A DNA stretch of 64,000 nt from JBMOUD01 sp049319665 (GCF_049319665.1 NZ_JBMOUD010000001.1:1-64000); one strand, 5' to 3'; positions 7,919 to 15,979 are shown, counted from the stretch's first letter. Notes: a model not told the origin generated them from the sequence alone. Program-made: numbers and translations.

Positions 7919-9868
7919 ATGGCGACTATACCTACAAATAACCCTGTACCAAGTGAATCACCTCGCGACCTTAAATTTAATTCCGGAAAAATAGATGAAT
8001 TTGTCACGTCGAGAAATCTTAGTTATGCAGATAGATTTGGTGGGCTGCATCACACAATTGAAGGTATAAATTATTTGGCGAAGGATGCCATATCGAAATT
8101 CGGATATATCACCATTGACTCATTTCAGATTGGCGCTCAAATAACACTACCAAACCAGGCGCTCAGAGATACAACGACGGGTGAATATTATCGATGGGAT
8201 GGTCAAATTCCAAAAATTGTTCCGCCAAATTCTACTCCAGAAAATAGCGGTGGAATTGGCATCGGAAAATGGTTAAGTGTCGGAGATGCAACTTTAAGAG
8301 GTAACTTATCAAGTTATGACGCTGGAAAGGGAGATTCCATGATTGCTGTGCAGCAATCATTTTCCGGGGCTGGGAAACAAACTGCTCATAGTAAGTTCGC
8401 CCAAACTTGTCACATAGATGATTTTAGAGATCCGTTGATTTCTGATGACACTCTGCTTCAGCGAGCAATTTCAGGAACTCCAGATGGTTGGGTTCTCAAG
8501 CTTGGGGTAGGCCCTTACAAGGCGGGGTTTACAACATCAAGAAGTAATATATCAATAGTCGGGTGCGGAGTTCCGGGAATAAATAGTGACAGAACTGAAT
8601 TAATTAAGAATAGCGGAACGATAATTCAGAGGAAAATTGCATTTACCGGATCAAATATAACCATTGAATCACTTGGGGTAGACAACGGTAATAAAGTCGT
8701 TGGGGATAACGGGGGGAAAATTGATGATGCGCTTGTAGTTAGCAATGTTGGTGTTTCAACAGTTCCAAATTCAAATAATCACATTTATAAAGTAATAACT
8801 CTTGCATATCTCGGAAACTCAACCGCGCACTCTTGCCTGCTTGAAAATTTCCAACGAGGCTCCGTGATCGATGTAAAGGCATATGGTGGGTTTGTTGGTG
8901 TTGTTTGTAAATTACAGGACTGCGAAATAGATCGAGTTTCAGGGTACAGAAATACCCAGTCAGCAGTGCAGTTTAAGTCAAACTCATACGCGCAGTTTGC
9001 AAGAAACAAGGTCGGATTTGTTTATGCCGATGACGAAGGGCTTGCAGTTAAAAACTCAGTTGGCATATTTATTTATGCTGAAGACTCACAGTTGCAGAGG
9101 CTATCTGGAGGTAATTTTTATTCAAAAGGATTTGATACTGGATTTGGAATCCTTCAATCACCAGGAACTGTTATAAATGACATAAACATCGACACAGTTC
9201 TCATAGAAAGACCTGCCAACATTGGATTTACATGCTACGGCGCAATCATTAATACATCGATAGGCACTATCGTTTCTTCCGATGCGACAACAGGCAAGGC
9301 TGTTCATGTTCACGAAGATTGCCTCGGAATTAATATTACATCAATACAGGCGGCATCGGTTTCTGGGGTCAATTCAGATGAGAGTATTTACCTTGGAGGT
9401 GTATTTTCTGTTGGATGCATATCAACGAATGAGGCATACATTCCTGGGAAGCCCGCTGGAATTAAAGTTGTCCCAACACCAGCAGCTACGACGGCTTGGT
9501 GGATCGGAGGCTACATTGGCCGACTACTGATGAATTCTACTTCAATGAGAAATGGATGGGCTTCAGCTAGGAATACCAGCTCATCTATACGCTTGAGCGG
9601 AGATTATGCAGTAATTAACGCGCATCTAACGGTGCCAAGCCAAAGGCAGGGGGCTGAGCTTTTCATGCAAGCAAATGAAGGCCTGCGGCCATTGGCTGGG
9701 GTGTTCTTTCCATGCCTGGGTTTTGTATCACCCACTGATGCACCAATCTCTGTGCTCGGTGCTGTTAATGCTGCTGGAGCCGTCTATTTTCCGTACTTAA
9801 GCGATCAGAAGCAATTTCCAGCTTCAATAAAAGAAGTATCTATAAATGCAAGCTGGTTGATAAGGTAG
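7919..9868 (+). CDS. Phage tailspike protein (N-terminal particle-binding domain plus predicted beta-helix)
   Basis: The protein is 649 aa. Residues 1 to about 130 (IPTNNPVPSESPRDLKFNSG ... EFVTS ... YADRFGG, then TTGEYYRWDGQIPKIVPPNS) are the conserved virion-attachment head found on many Enterobacterales tailspikes and fibres. From about 135 on, short repeating strands rich in Asn, Gly, Ile and Val (NIDTVLIERPANIGFTCYG, INTSIGTIVSSD) fit a right-handed beta-helix of the pectate-lyase-like type. This is the usual scaffold for polysaccharide hydrolysis or lyase activity, with O-antigen as the probable target. No catalytic residues could be placed. It lacks a strong SD. A terminator follows and the convergent acyltransferase gene lies beyond it. 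Confidence 0.85.
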   Translation: MATIPTNNPVPSESPRDLKFNSGKIDEFVTSRNLSYADRFGGLHHTIEGINYLAKDAISKFGYITIDSFQIGAQITLPNQALRDTTTGEYYRWDGQIPKIVPPNSTPENSGGIGIGKWLSVGDATLRGNLSSYDAGKGDSMIAVQQSFSGAGKQTAHSKFAQTCHIDDFRDPLISDDTLLQRAISGTPDGWVLKLGVGPYKAGFTTSRSNISIVGCGVPGINSDRTELIKNSGTIIQRKIAFTGSNITIESLGVDNGNKVVGDNGGKIDDALVVSNVGVSTVPNSNNHIYKVITLAYLGNSTAHSCLLENFQRGSVIDVKAYGGFVGVVCKLQDCEIDRVSGYRNTQSAVQFKSNSYAQFARNKVGFVYADDEGLAVKNSVGIFIYAEDSQLQRLSGGNFYSKGFDTGFGILQSPGTVINDINIDTVLIERPANIGFTCYGAIINTSIGTIVSSDATTGKAVHVHEDCLGINITSIQAASVSGVNSDESIYLGGVFSVGCISTNEAYIPGKPAGIKVVPTPAATTAWWIGGYIGRLLMNSTSMRNGWASARNTSSSIRLSGDYAVINAHLTVPSQRQGAELFMQANEGLRPLAGVFFPCLGFVSPTDAPISVLGAVNAAGAVYFPYLSDQKQFPASIKEVSINASWLIR

Positions 9869-9870
9869 TA

Positions 9871-9894
9871 AAAAGCGCCACGGATGGCGCTTTT
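9871..9894. terminator. Bidirectional terminator between tailspike and acyltransferase genes
   Basis: AAAAGCGCCA / TGGCGCTTTT forms a perfect 10-bp stem with a 4-nt loop, with A-rich and T-rich flanks that work for both convergent genes. Confidence 0.85.
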
Positions 9895-9904
9895 CAAAAT
9901 AATG

Positions 9905-11035
9905 TTATGCGTCTTTTATTATGCCTTGATTCACTATGATTTTTCCTTGTAAATCATTATTTTTTTCTCCTTTATTATTCTTTGCTATTTTTCTTCTTAT
10001 TGATTCAATTGGTTTATCAATGAAATGAAAAAGCATCACGGAAATAGAAAGCGTCACAATAAGTGATGCGGCCCCTCTATCAATTCCGTCTCTTGTGAAA
10101 TAATAAACAAGAGCAATTGCTAGCATGTGACTTATATAAATTGGGTATGACAGCTGGCCTATGTAATTGTCAATTTTGCTGTTTTTTGTTATTTCAAACA
10201 AAAGTGGTGAGCTTATCGCTACGCAAGCGTAGAAAGCCCAGCTTGAATATGAATCAATATTTCCAGATATGCTCCAGAAATATTCATTGAAAAGCATAAG
10301 TATTAATGATGCCAATGACGCCCATCTAATCATTGTAATCAAACCAATTCCTTTTATTTTTAATTTAAAATCCTTTGTTCTGTATGAAATAACACCAAGA
10401 ATAAAGAAAACAAAATCAGATGGGAAGAAAAAATATCTCCACGGGGTTAATGGTATATTATTCATTTCCATTGCAATTCTGATGGCTAGTCCTGCTACCG
10501 CCATGATTGCTATATATTTTATTTTTTTTGTTACGATAAAAGGTGCTAATAAATAAAAGTACAATTCAAGACTAAGACTCCATACCGGGCCTATCACATA
10601 GGACCAATTTGATTCATTAGAAAATGGTATAATTTCAGCGCCAAGATAAAATAAGTTGCAAAAATAAGCCACTATCGTCATGAAAACAGTCTGGTTTGGG
10701 TCATTGAAAACCAAGAATGATTTGGTTCCTGTTGCCATGTAGAATATAAAATACAAAGCTATCAAAACGAAGTTAACTGGATAGAGCCTTAAAAGTCTGT
10801 TTGATATAAATTTAATTTTCCCATTTTCTAATTTGCTGTATTTTTCATTTATAACCATAGACATATAAAATCCAGATATTATGAAAAAAGCAAATACTGC
10901 ATGCCCAGACCAAGGATATATATGCGTATTTTCCCTTGATATGATTGAATTCCAAACAACCCCATGCGTTGAGAAAATCTCCCTTGCGTGCGCTATCAAA
11001 ACTGATATGGCCAAGAAAGCTCTTAGAAAGCCCAT
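9905..11035 (-). CDS. Acyltransferase family 3 membrane protein, probable O-antigen acetylase (prophage cargo)
   Basis: The protein is 376 aa with about ten hydrophobic segments. It belongs to the acyltransferase-3 (OafA/Oac-like) family. The first helix carries the conserved histidine (LIAHAR, H16), and the second region has the RLLRLYP motif (about residues 80-86) typical of the family. Such proteins move acetyl groups from acetyl-CoA across the inner membrane onto sugars of lipopolysaccharide or other glycans. It lies between a tailspike and the integrase at argW, on the opposite strand to the tail operon and is strongly AT-rich. This matches the place of oac in phage Sf6, so lysogenic O-antigen modification is the likeliest role. 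The acceptor sugar cannot be read from the sequence. Confidence 0.88.
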   Translation of the reverse strand: MGFLRAFLAISVLIAHAREIFSTHGVVWNSIISRENTHIYPWSGHAVFAFFIISGFYMSMVINEKYSKLENGKIKFISNRLLRLYPVNFVLIALYFIFYMATGTKSFLVFNDPNQTVFMTIVAYFCNLFYLGAEIIPFSNESNWSYVIGPVWSLSLELYFYLLAPFIVTKKIKYIAIMAVAGLAIRIAMEMNNIPLTPWRYFFFPSDFVFFILGVISYRTKDFKLKIKGIGLITMIRWASLASLILMLFNEYFWSISGNIDSYSSWAFYACVAISSPLLFEITKNSKIDNYIGQLSYPIYISHMLAIALVYYFTRDGIDRGAASLIVTLSISVMLFHFIDKPIESIRRKIAKNNKGEKNNDLQGKIIVNQGIIKDA

Positions 11036-11238
11036 GCTAACCCCAATTAGAATTTATATAGGAAAATTACTGAATTTGTATGATTTTTTTCGTGCGCGAT
11101 TCTATCACCTAACTTAACAGTCACAAACAAAGATTTTAGGTTAAATCCTATTCATGTCTCTTTGGTGTGGTGATAAGTGAACGAAATTTATACTGAAAGC
11201 TTTCGACGGGATTGGGGGGTTCATTTTAAACTGATGTG

Positions 11239-11281
11239 AAGAGTAGCTTTGTTCTCGAACGGGATAAAGCTGCTCTTTTTG
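11239..11281 (+). terminator. Rho-independent terminator without an obvious upstream gene
   Basis: AGAGTAGCTTT pairs with AAAGCTGCTCT (11 bp with one U-G pair), followed by TTTTTG. The T run is only on the + strand side, so it would end a rightward transcript. Both neighbouring genes run leftward, and no ORF above a few codons lies between 11036 and 11239. It may end a small RNA or be a remnant of the phage att region. Confidence 0.6.
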
Positions 11282-11302
11282 TTTGTGCGCGATGTCTCGC
11301 AA

Positions 11303-12451
11303 TTACTGCGCATCAATCCAATCTGCCCACCATTGCATCATTTCCTTTCTCTTATCGATGTACTGAGCGTGATTGTATATACCGCGAATTGAGTTTTTAT
11401 CTGAGTGCGCCAATTGCCGCTCTATAGCGTCATGAGGCCACTCATTTTCATTAAGCGTTGTGCTGAATTGATGCCTGAATCCGTGGCCGCTTGCCAGCCC
11501 TTCGTACCCTATTTGACGAATAACAAGCAATACTGCATTTTCACTGATAGGTTTCTTTTTATCAGTGCGGCCGGGGAAAACGAAATCAGAAACTGACTGG
11601 GTTATGGGTCTAAGTTTTTGCAGTAAATCAAATACCTGTTTTGACATCGGTACTATGTGAGTTCTTCTTGTTTTCATTACTTCTGCGTCAATAGATATAA
11701 TCCTTGTTTCGAAATCGACGTTTGACCATTGCATGGACCTAAGCTCTTTTGTTCTGAGAGCGGTGTATTGCAAAACCTGCGTTGCAATCAGAGAAACTAT
11801 GCTGCCAGAGAATGCCCTAAGCGCTTTGTTGAATTCTGGGATCTGGTCTGCTGGAAGAAACGGGAAGTTCTTTTTTCTATACCCAGTCATTGCATCTGCA
11901 AGATCTGGAGCTGGGTTGTATTTCGCCCTTCCAGTAACGATAGCGTACCTAAACACCTCGCCACATCTCCGCCTGGCCTTATTTGCTCTCTCCATGGCCC
12001 CTCGTTCTTCGAACCTTCTAATGACATATAAAAGATGCATTGGCTCTATTTCTGTCATTTTTTTACTTCCAAGATATGGAAGTATGTCATCACTGAACAT
12101 TCTTGAAAGCTCTAAAGCATACCCCTCAGACCATACCTTTCTTTTGTTGCTGTACCACTCGTTATATATAGATTCAAAATCATCGGCCACGCTTGGTTTT
12201 TTTGACTTTGACGGATCAACTCCTTCAGATAGGTTCCTTCTGGCTTCATACGCTTTATCTCTAGCTTCTTGCAGGGTCATGTATGGGTATTTACCCACGG
12301 TTAAAATCTTTTCTTTGCCCGCTAGTTTATATCTAAGTTGCCAAACTTTTTTACCGGAAGGGGGGACGTAAAGATACAGGCCATTTGAATCAAGCAGGCG
12401 ATACGGCTTCTCTTTTGGCTTTGCTGCGTCTATTTGCTTGATTGTTAGCAT
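11303..12451 (-). CDS. intS: Prophage tyrosine recombinase (IntS/P4-type integrase) at argW
   Basis: The protein is 382 aa. Residues 1-85 form the DUF4102-type arm-DNA-binding domain (LTIKQIDAAKPKEKPYRLLD ... VGKYPYMTLQEAR). A core-binding domain follows at about 90-185, then the catalytic domain. The active-site set is complete: R233 (ALRTKEL), H323 and R326 (HGFRHQF), H349 (QLAHS) and nucleophile Y359 (GIYNHAQY). The protein performs site-specific integration and excision at the tRNA-Arg gene 160 bp upstream. Its 5' end faces argW, as for E. coli KplE1 intS, where integrase is known to repress its own promoter inside the att region. The GAACT repeat triads between int and the tRNA are likely contact sites. 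The symbol is by analogy. Confidence 0.92.
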   Translation of the reverse strand: MLTIKQIDAAKPKEKPYRLLDSNGLYLYVPPSGKKVWQLRYKLAGKEKILTVGKYPYMTLQEARDKAYEARRNLSEGVDPSKSKKPSVADDFESIYNEWYSNKRKVWSEGYALELSRMFSDDILPYLGSKKMTEIEPMHLLYVIRRFEERGAMERANKARRRCGEVFRYAIVTGRAKYNPAPDLADAMTGYRKKNFPFLPADQIPEFNKALRAFSGSIVSLIATQVLQYTALRTKELRSMQWSNVDFETRIISIDAEVMKTRRTHIVPMSKQVFDLLQKLRPITQSVSDFVFPGRTDKKKPISENAVLLVIRQIGYEGLASGHGFRHQFSTTLNENEWPHDAIERQLAHSDKNSIRGIYNHAQYIDKRKEMMQWWADWIDAQ

Positions 12452-12517
12452 GGGTAAAATTCCGGTGGGTAAATTTATTTACCCGTTTTTTACCCGCTAA
12501 CACATGCGGCTGTCAAC

Positions 12518-12605
12518 GAACCATTGCGAACTATGGCGAACTGGCAGCAAAGATGAATTCAGGAGTGACGTGGGTTTTGCGAACTAGGAAGAACTGAGGT
12601 GAACT
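12518..12605 (+). repeat. Two triads of GAACT direct repeats at 10-bp spacing (candidate integrase/excisionase arm sites)
   Basis: GAACC/GAACT pentamers start at 12518, 12528 and 12538, and again at 12581, 12591 and 12601. Spacing inside each triad is exactly 10 bp, close to one helical turn, so all copies of a triad face the same side of the DNA. The second triad ends 7 bp from the tRNA CCA end. Arm-type and excisionase sites of tyrosine recombinases occur in such phased arrays, and this is the right place for them (attL or attR arm, overlapping the int promoter). Confidence 0.6.
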
Positions 12606-12611
12606 GTGAAA

Positions 12612-12686
12612 TGGTGTCCCCTACAGGAATCGAACCTGTAACTAGCCCTTAGGAGGGGCTTGTTATATCCGTTTAACTAAGGAGAC
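12612..12686 (-). tRNA. argW: tRNA-Arg (anticodon CCU)
   Basis: The gene is 75 nt including an encoded CCA. It starts GTCTCCT and ends AGGGGACA-CCA, with acceptor pairs G-C, U-A, C-G, U-G, C-G, C-G and U-A. The anticodon stem-loop is AGCCC-CTCCTAA-GGGCT with CCU as anticodon. The T loop GGTTCGATTCC is intact. It decodes the rare AGG codon and is the integration target of KplE1-, Sf6- and HK620-type phages. The prophage joins at its 3' end, and the gene stays whole because the phage att core restores it. Confidence 0.95.
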
Positions 12687-12712
12687 ACGGCGCCAGTCTT
12701 TGGCGAGGCGCT

Positions 12713-12718
12713 AGTATA
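12713..12718 (-). promoter_or_regulatory. Candidate -10 box of the argW promoter
   Basis: On the minus strand TATACT is followed by a GC-rich discriminator (AGCGCC), typical of stringently controlled tRNA promoters. It lies 27 bp before the mature tRNA 5' end. The -35 region is TTATTT, 16 bp upstream, and is weak. Confidence 0.55.
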
Positions 12719-12848
12719 CTCGTTTTTGTCTGAAAAATAAGGCGTTGTTTGTCTGTTCGCTCAATCCTTGTGCATTTCTCTCTGTTATTGCTTATATCCT
12801 CTCGGCGCGACACGCTGATTGCTCTGGCTGCGTGCAGCGCTGGGCTTA

Positions 12849-12857
12849 TGATATGAT
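12849..12857 (+). promoter_or_regulatory. Candidate extended -10 promoter for ccmA
   Basis: TGATATGAT is an extended -10 element (TG-N-TATGAT) 29 bp before the ccmA ATG, with no good -35 box. An SD, TAAGGA, precedes the start codon. Confidence 0.45.
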
Positions 12858-12886
12858 GCGCGCTTTCATGCTCTAAGGAACTGCCC

Positions 12887-13513
12887 ATGTTTGCAGCGCT
12901 TAACCTCAGTTGTGTTCGTGATGAGCGCACGCTGTTTAGTGGCTTAAGCTTTACCATTGAACCAGGCGAGATTGTGCAGATTGAAGGCCAGAATGGTGCC
13001 GGTAAAACCAGTTTGCTGCGTATTTTAGCCGGGCTGTCGGTTCCTGAATCTGGTGAAGTGCAATGGCTTGGAGAGAGCATTCGCCGTCAGCGCGAGCAAT
13101 TTCATCAGCAATTGCTGTTTCTCGGGCACCTTCCCGGTATCAAATCTGTGCTCACTGCCTATGAAAATCTGGTGTTTTATCAGCCAGTAAATGGAACGGT
13201 AGGGCAGGAGGCGATTTATCAGGCGTTGGAACAGGTCGGGTTGCTAGGGTATGAAGATGTCGCGGTAGCGCAGCTTTCCGCCGGGCAGCAGCGTCGCGTG
13301 GCGCTGGCGCGTTTGTGGTTAAGTGCGGCACCTTTATGGATACTTGATGAGCCGTTGACTGCCATTGATAAGCAAGGCGTGGTGACGCTAATGAATCTGT
13401 TTGAGCAGCATGCGCAGCAAGGCGGAATGGTGTTGTTGACGACGCATCAGGATTTGCCCGCCGAGAATCGTGTGGTGCGTAAAATTCGTTTGACCAGTAC
13501 AGAGTTGGCATGA
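12887..13513 (+). CDS. ccmA: Heme exporter ATP-binding protein CcmA
   Basis: The protein is 208 aa and is the ATPase of the CcmABCD complex, which powers release of holo-CcmE from CcmC in cytochrome c maturation. The Walker A motif is GQNGAGKT at residues 34-41, the ABC signature is LSAGQQ at 130-135, and Walker B is WILDEP at 151-156. The length equals the family norm. It is the first gene of ccmABCDEFGHI and overlaps ccmB by four bases (ATGA), giving tight coupling. Its promoter lies in the 200-bp gap shared with the divergent argW. In E. coli the ccm genes follow nap, whereas here they start directly beside argW. Confidence 0.97.
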   Translation: MFAALNLSCVRDERTLFSGLSFTIEPGEIVQIEGQNGAGKTSLLRILAGLSVPESGEVQWLGESIRRQREQFHQQLLFLGHLPGIKSVLTAYENLVFYQPVNGTVGQEAIYQALEQVGLLGYEDVAVAQLSAGQQRRVALARLWLSAAPLWILDEPLTAIDKQGVVTLMNLFEQHAQQGGMVLLTTHQDLPAENRVVRKIRLTSTELA

Positions 13514-14172
13514 TGTTTATAAAAGTATTGCGCCGTGAGCTAAAAATTGCCTTTCGCAAAAGTGCTGAAATTATTAACCCGCTGTGGTTTTTTATTATCG
13601 TTATCACTCTGTTCCCGCTCGGGCTTGGCCCGGAACCTAAACTGTTGGCACGTATTGCACCGGGGATTGTTTGGGTGGCGGCTTTGCTCTCATCACTATT
13701 ATCGCTAGAGCGTTTATTCCGTGATGATTATCTTGATGGCTCGCTTGAGCAATTGCTGTTGCTGCCAGCTCCGCTTACCTTAACGGTATTGGCGAAGGTA
13801 TGTGCGCATTGGGTGGTGACAGGATTACCTTTATTGATTATTTCCCCTTTGGTGGCGCTGCTGCTGTCGCTCGATTTCGACACCTGGAAGGCGGTAGCCT
13901 TGACTCTGTTGCTCGGCACACCGACGTTAAGTTTTATCGGGGCGATTGGTGTCGCACTAATTGTCGGGTTGCGCAAAGGCGGCGTGCTATTGAGTCTGCT
14001 AGTCTTACCCCTATATATTCCGGTGTTAATATTTTCCACCGGTGCTATTGATGCGGCATCAATGGCGATGCCGATTTCCGGGTATTTAGCTATTTTAGGT
14101 GCAATGCTCGCAGGCAGCGCCACCTTGGCCCCTTTCGCTACGGCAGCCGCACTGCGCATCAGCGTGAATTAA
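13510..14172 (+). CDS. ccmB: Heme exporter membrane protein CcmB
   Basis: The protein is 220 aa with six hydrophobic segments, the permease partner of CcmA in the inner membrane. The N-terminus (FIKVLRRELKIAFRKSAEII) and the internal PLWFFIIVITLFPL.GPEP..L match CcmB proteins. It overlaps ccmA by ATGA. A 231-bp gap, unusually long for a ccm operon, separates it from ccmC and carries an FNR-like site. Confidence 0.96.
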   Translation: MMFIKVLRRELKIAFRKSAEIINPLWFFIIVITLFPLGLGPEPKLLARIAPGIVWVAALLSSLLSLERLFRDDYLDGSLEQLLLLPAPLTLTVLAKVCAHWVVTGLPLLIISPLVALLLSLDFDTWKAVALTLLLGTPTLSFIGAIGVALIVGLRKGGVLLSLLVLPLYIPVLIFSTGAIDAASMAMPISGYLAILGAMLAGSATLAPFATAAALRISVN

Positions 14173-14280
14173 CCTTTGAGCATATTGCAGATATTTCAAA
14201 ATTTTAAGAAAAGTCGAGCCAGTTAACTTCAGGTTACAAAAGGCCGCTAAAACCGCAATCTTTGACTAGCATCACAATTC

Positions 14281-14321
14281 TTGATCATGAACAATAGGGA
14301 TTGGCCGATAAAAAGTAGGGT
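14281..14321 (+). promoter_or_regulatory. Predicted FNR-activated promoter between ccmB and ccmC
   Basis: TTGATCATGAACAA (14281-14294) matches the FNR consensus TTGAT-N4-ATCAA at nine of ten positions. A -10-like TAGGGT lies at 14316-14321, which puts a start near 14328 and the FNR centre at about -41, the class II position. This would give ccmC-I an anaerobically induced promoter of its own. It is a prediction by eye. Confidence 0.6.
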
Positions 14322-14403
14322 TGCTGTCCATCGGCAGGCTACACCAATATAACTATATAAACGGCATGTCGGCAGCCATAATTTTAATGTGAGCAACTTT
14401 AGT

Positions 14404-15141
14404 ATGTGGAAATGGTTACACCAACTTGCAAGGCCAGAGCGGCTTTATCACGTCTGTGGTTATTTTATTCCCTGGCTTGGTCTCGCTGGCGCAGCTTGTT
14501 TACTCATCGGCTGGGTTTGGGGCTTTGGCTTCGCGCCGCCTGATTATCAGCAGGGCGAAAGCTACCGCATTATGTACATTCATGTTCCTGCGGCTATGTG
14601 GTCGATGGGAATTTATAGCGTAATGGCGGTCGCGGCGTTTATCGGTCTGGTCTGGCAGATGAAGATGTCGGAGTTAGCGATGGCGGCGATGGCGCCTGTG
14701 GGCGCAGTCTTTACTTTTATTGCACTGGTCACAGGTTCCGCTTGGGGTAAACCGATGTGGGGAACCTGGTGGGTGTGGGATGCCAGACTAACCTCTGAAC
14801 TGGTGTTGCTGTTTCTGTATCTAGGTGTTATCGCGTTATACAACTCATTTGACGATCGCCGTACCGCCGGGCGTGCAGCGGGTATTCTGGTGTTGGTTGG
14901 CGTAGTGAATATTCCAATCATTCATTACTCGGTCCAGTGGTGGAATACCTTGCACCAAGGTTCTACCGATATGGGGAAAACCATCGACCCGAGCATGCGC
15001 TATCCGCTCTTTTGGTCAATCTTCGGTTACCTATTCTTCTTTATTACTCTCACATTGATGCGTTTACGTAATCTCATCCTCAACCAAGAGCGTTTACGTC
15101 CTTGGGTTGCCGGATTGCTCAATAAGGGGCGTCGCGGATGA
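14404..15141 (+). CDS. ccmC: Heme exporter/transfer protein CcmC
   Basis: The protein is 245 aa from ATG 14404, exactly the E. coli length. A GTG at 14389 would add five residues but is not needed to match MWKxLHQLA. It is an inner membrane protein with six segments that loads heme onto CcmE. The tryptophan-rich heme-binding WWD motif is visible as WGKPMWGTWWVWDARL (around residue 115), and the conserved flanking histidines are in YIHVPAA and IIHYSVQWWNTLHQ. It overlaps ccmD by ATGA. The SD is weak. Confidence 0.97.
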   Translation: MWKWLHQLARPERLYHVCGYFIPWLGLAGAACLLIGWVWGFGFAPPDYQQGESYRIMYIHVPAAMWSMGIYSVMAVAAFIGLVWQMKMSELAMAAMAPVGAVFTFIALVTGSAWGKPMWGTWWVWDARLTSELVLLFLYLGVIALYNSFDDRRTAGRAAGILVLVGVVNIPIIHYSVQWWNTLHQGSTDMGKTIDPSMRYPLFWSIFGYLFFFITLTLMRLRNLILNQERLRPWVAGLLNKGRRG

Positions 15142-15404
15142 ATGCTGCATTTTCCAGCTGGCAGGCTTTCTTTGCTATGGGCGGCTATGCCTTTTATGTG
15201 TGGCTATCAGTGGCGGCCACTTTACTGTCGCTGTTGGGCTTAGTGATACATACCTTCTGGCAACGTCGCGAGTTACTGGCGGATATTCGCCGTCGTCAAT
15301 CTCGTGAGAAACGTATTATGCAGTCAAAAAAGCAGGCTGCGGCTGCAGGAGAATCTACCGATGCTCCGTCAACATCGGGTCATTCTCCGGAGACTTTATC
15401 TTGA
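15138..15404 (+). CDS. ccmD: Heme exporter subunit CcmD
   Basis: The protein is 88 aa, somewhat longer than E. coli CcmD (69 aa) because of a polar Ser/Ala/Thr-rich tail. One membrane segment (YAFYVWLSVAATLLSLLGLVIHTF) is followed by the basic RRRQSREKRI stretch typical of CcmD. It stabilises the CcmC-CcmE adduct and releases holo-CcmE together with CcmAB. It overlaps its neighbours on both sides by four bases. Confidence 0.93.
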   Translation: MNAAFSSWQAFFAMGGYAFYVWLSVAATLLSLLGLVIHTFWQRRELLADIRRRQSREKRIMQSKKQAAAAGESTDAPSTSGHSPETLS

Positions 15405-15979
15405 ATCCTCGTCGTAAAAATCGCATGTATTTAGCGCTGGTTGTGCTGATTGGCCTTGGTTTGGCGGTCAGCCTCGTGCTGTATGCATTGCGCTCAAATA
15501 TTGATTTGTTCTATACCCCGTCTGAAATCCTCAACGGCAAAGGCGAAAACCATGAGATGCCGTTTGTCGGTCAGCGTCTGCGTATTGGCGGGATGGTGAT
15601 GCCAGGTTCGGTGGTGCGCGATCCTAAAACGCTCGAAGTGCATTTTAAGATCTACGATGCCCGTGGCGCGATCCCTGTGGTCTATGTTGGCATCCTGCCG
15701 GACCTCTTCCGCGAAGGGCAGGGCGTAGTCGCGCAAGGTGTGATGGAAAAAAACAATGTGGTTATGGCCAAGCAAGTATTGGCGAAACATGATGAAAAAT
15801 ATGTTCCACCGGAAGTTGAAGATGCCATGAAAGATAATCATCAAAATACTGCCCCGGCCGACGTTTCTGCGCAATCAGCTGCACAATCTATGCAACCGGC
15901 TTCGCAAGCTATGCAACCAGCTTCGCAAACCCTGCGGCCTGCTATGCCAGCCATGCAACAAGGACAGACTCAGCCATGA
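15401..15979 (+). CDS. ccmE: Heme chaperone CcmE
   Basis: The protein is 192 aa. It has one N-terminal membrane anchor (residues about 8-28), then a periplasmic OB-fold beta-barrel. The heme-attaching histidine is in QVLAKHDEKYVPPEV (about residue 130), followed by the conserved Tyr. The C-terminus after about residue 145 is a Gln/Ala/Pro/Met-rich tail longer than in E. coli (159 aa). It contains a 21-bp tandem repeat (15890-15931) coding MQPASQ(A/T) twice. Its start overlaps the end of ccmD and its end overlaps ccmF. Confidence 0.97.
   Translation: MNPRRKNRMYLALVVLIGLGLAVSLVLYALRSNIDLFYTPSEILNGKGENHEMPFVGQRLRIGGMVMPGSVVRDPKTLEVHFKIYDARGAIPVVYVGILPDLFREGQGVVAQGVMEKNNVVMAKQVLAKHDEKYVPPEVEDAMKDNHQNTAPADVSAQSAAQSMQPASQAMQPASQTLRPAMPAMQQGQTQP
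15890..15931 (+). repeat. 21-bp tandem repeat in the ccmE 3' end
   Basis: Two adjacent 21-bp units (15890-15910 and 15911-15931) differ at three positions and encode MQPASQA and MQPASQT. Repeat number could vary without breaking the frame. Confidence 0.8.

Noticed and set aside
11733..12371. 212-codon open frame on the + strand across the integrase gene
   Set aside because: Antisense to the integrase, which has the complete catalytic set. No SD and no recognisable domain.
12452..12611. Search for the second att copy at the left end of the window
   Set aside because: No repeat of the tRNA 3' end was found near position 1, so the prophage continues beyond the window and its other att site is not visible.
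14173..14403. Possible extra small gene between ccmB and ccmC
   Set aside because: No frame of useful length with an SD; the gap is better explained as a promoter region.
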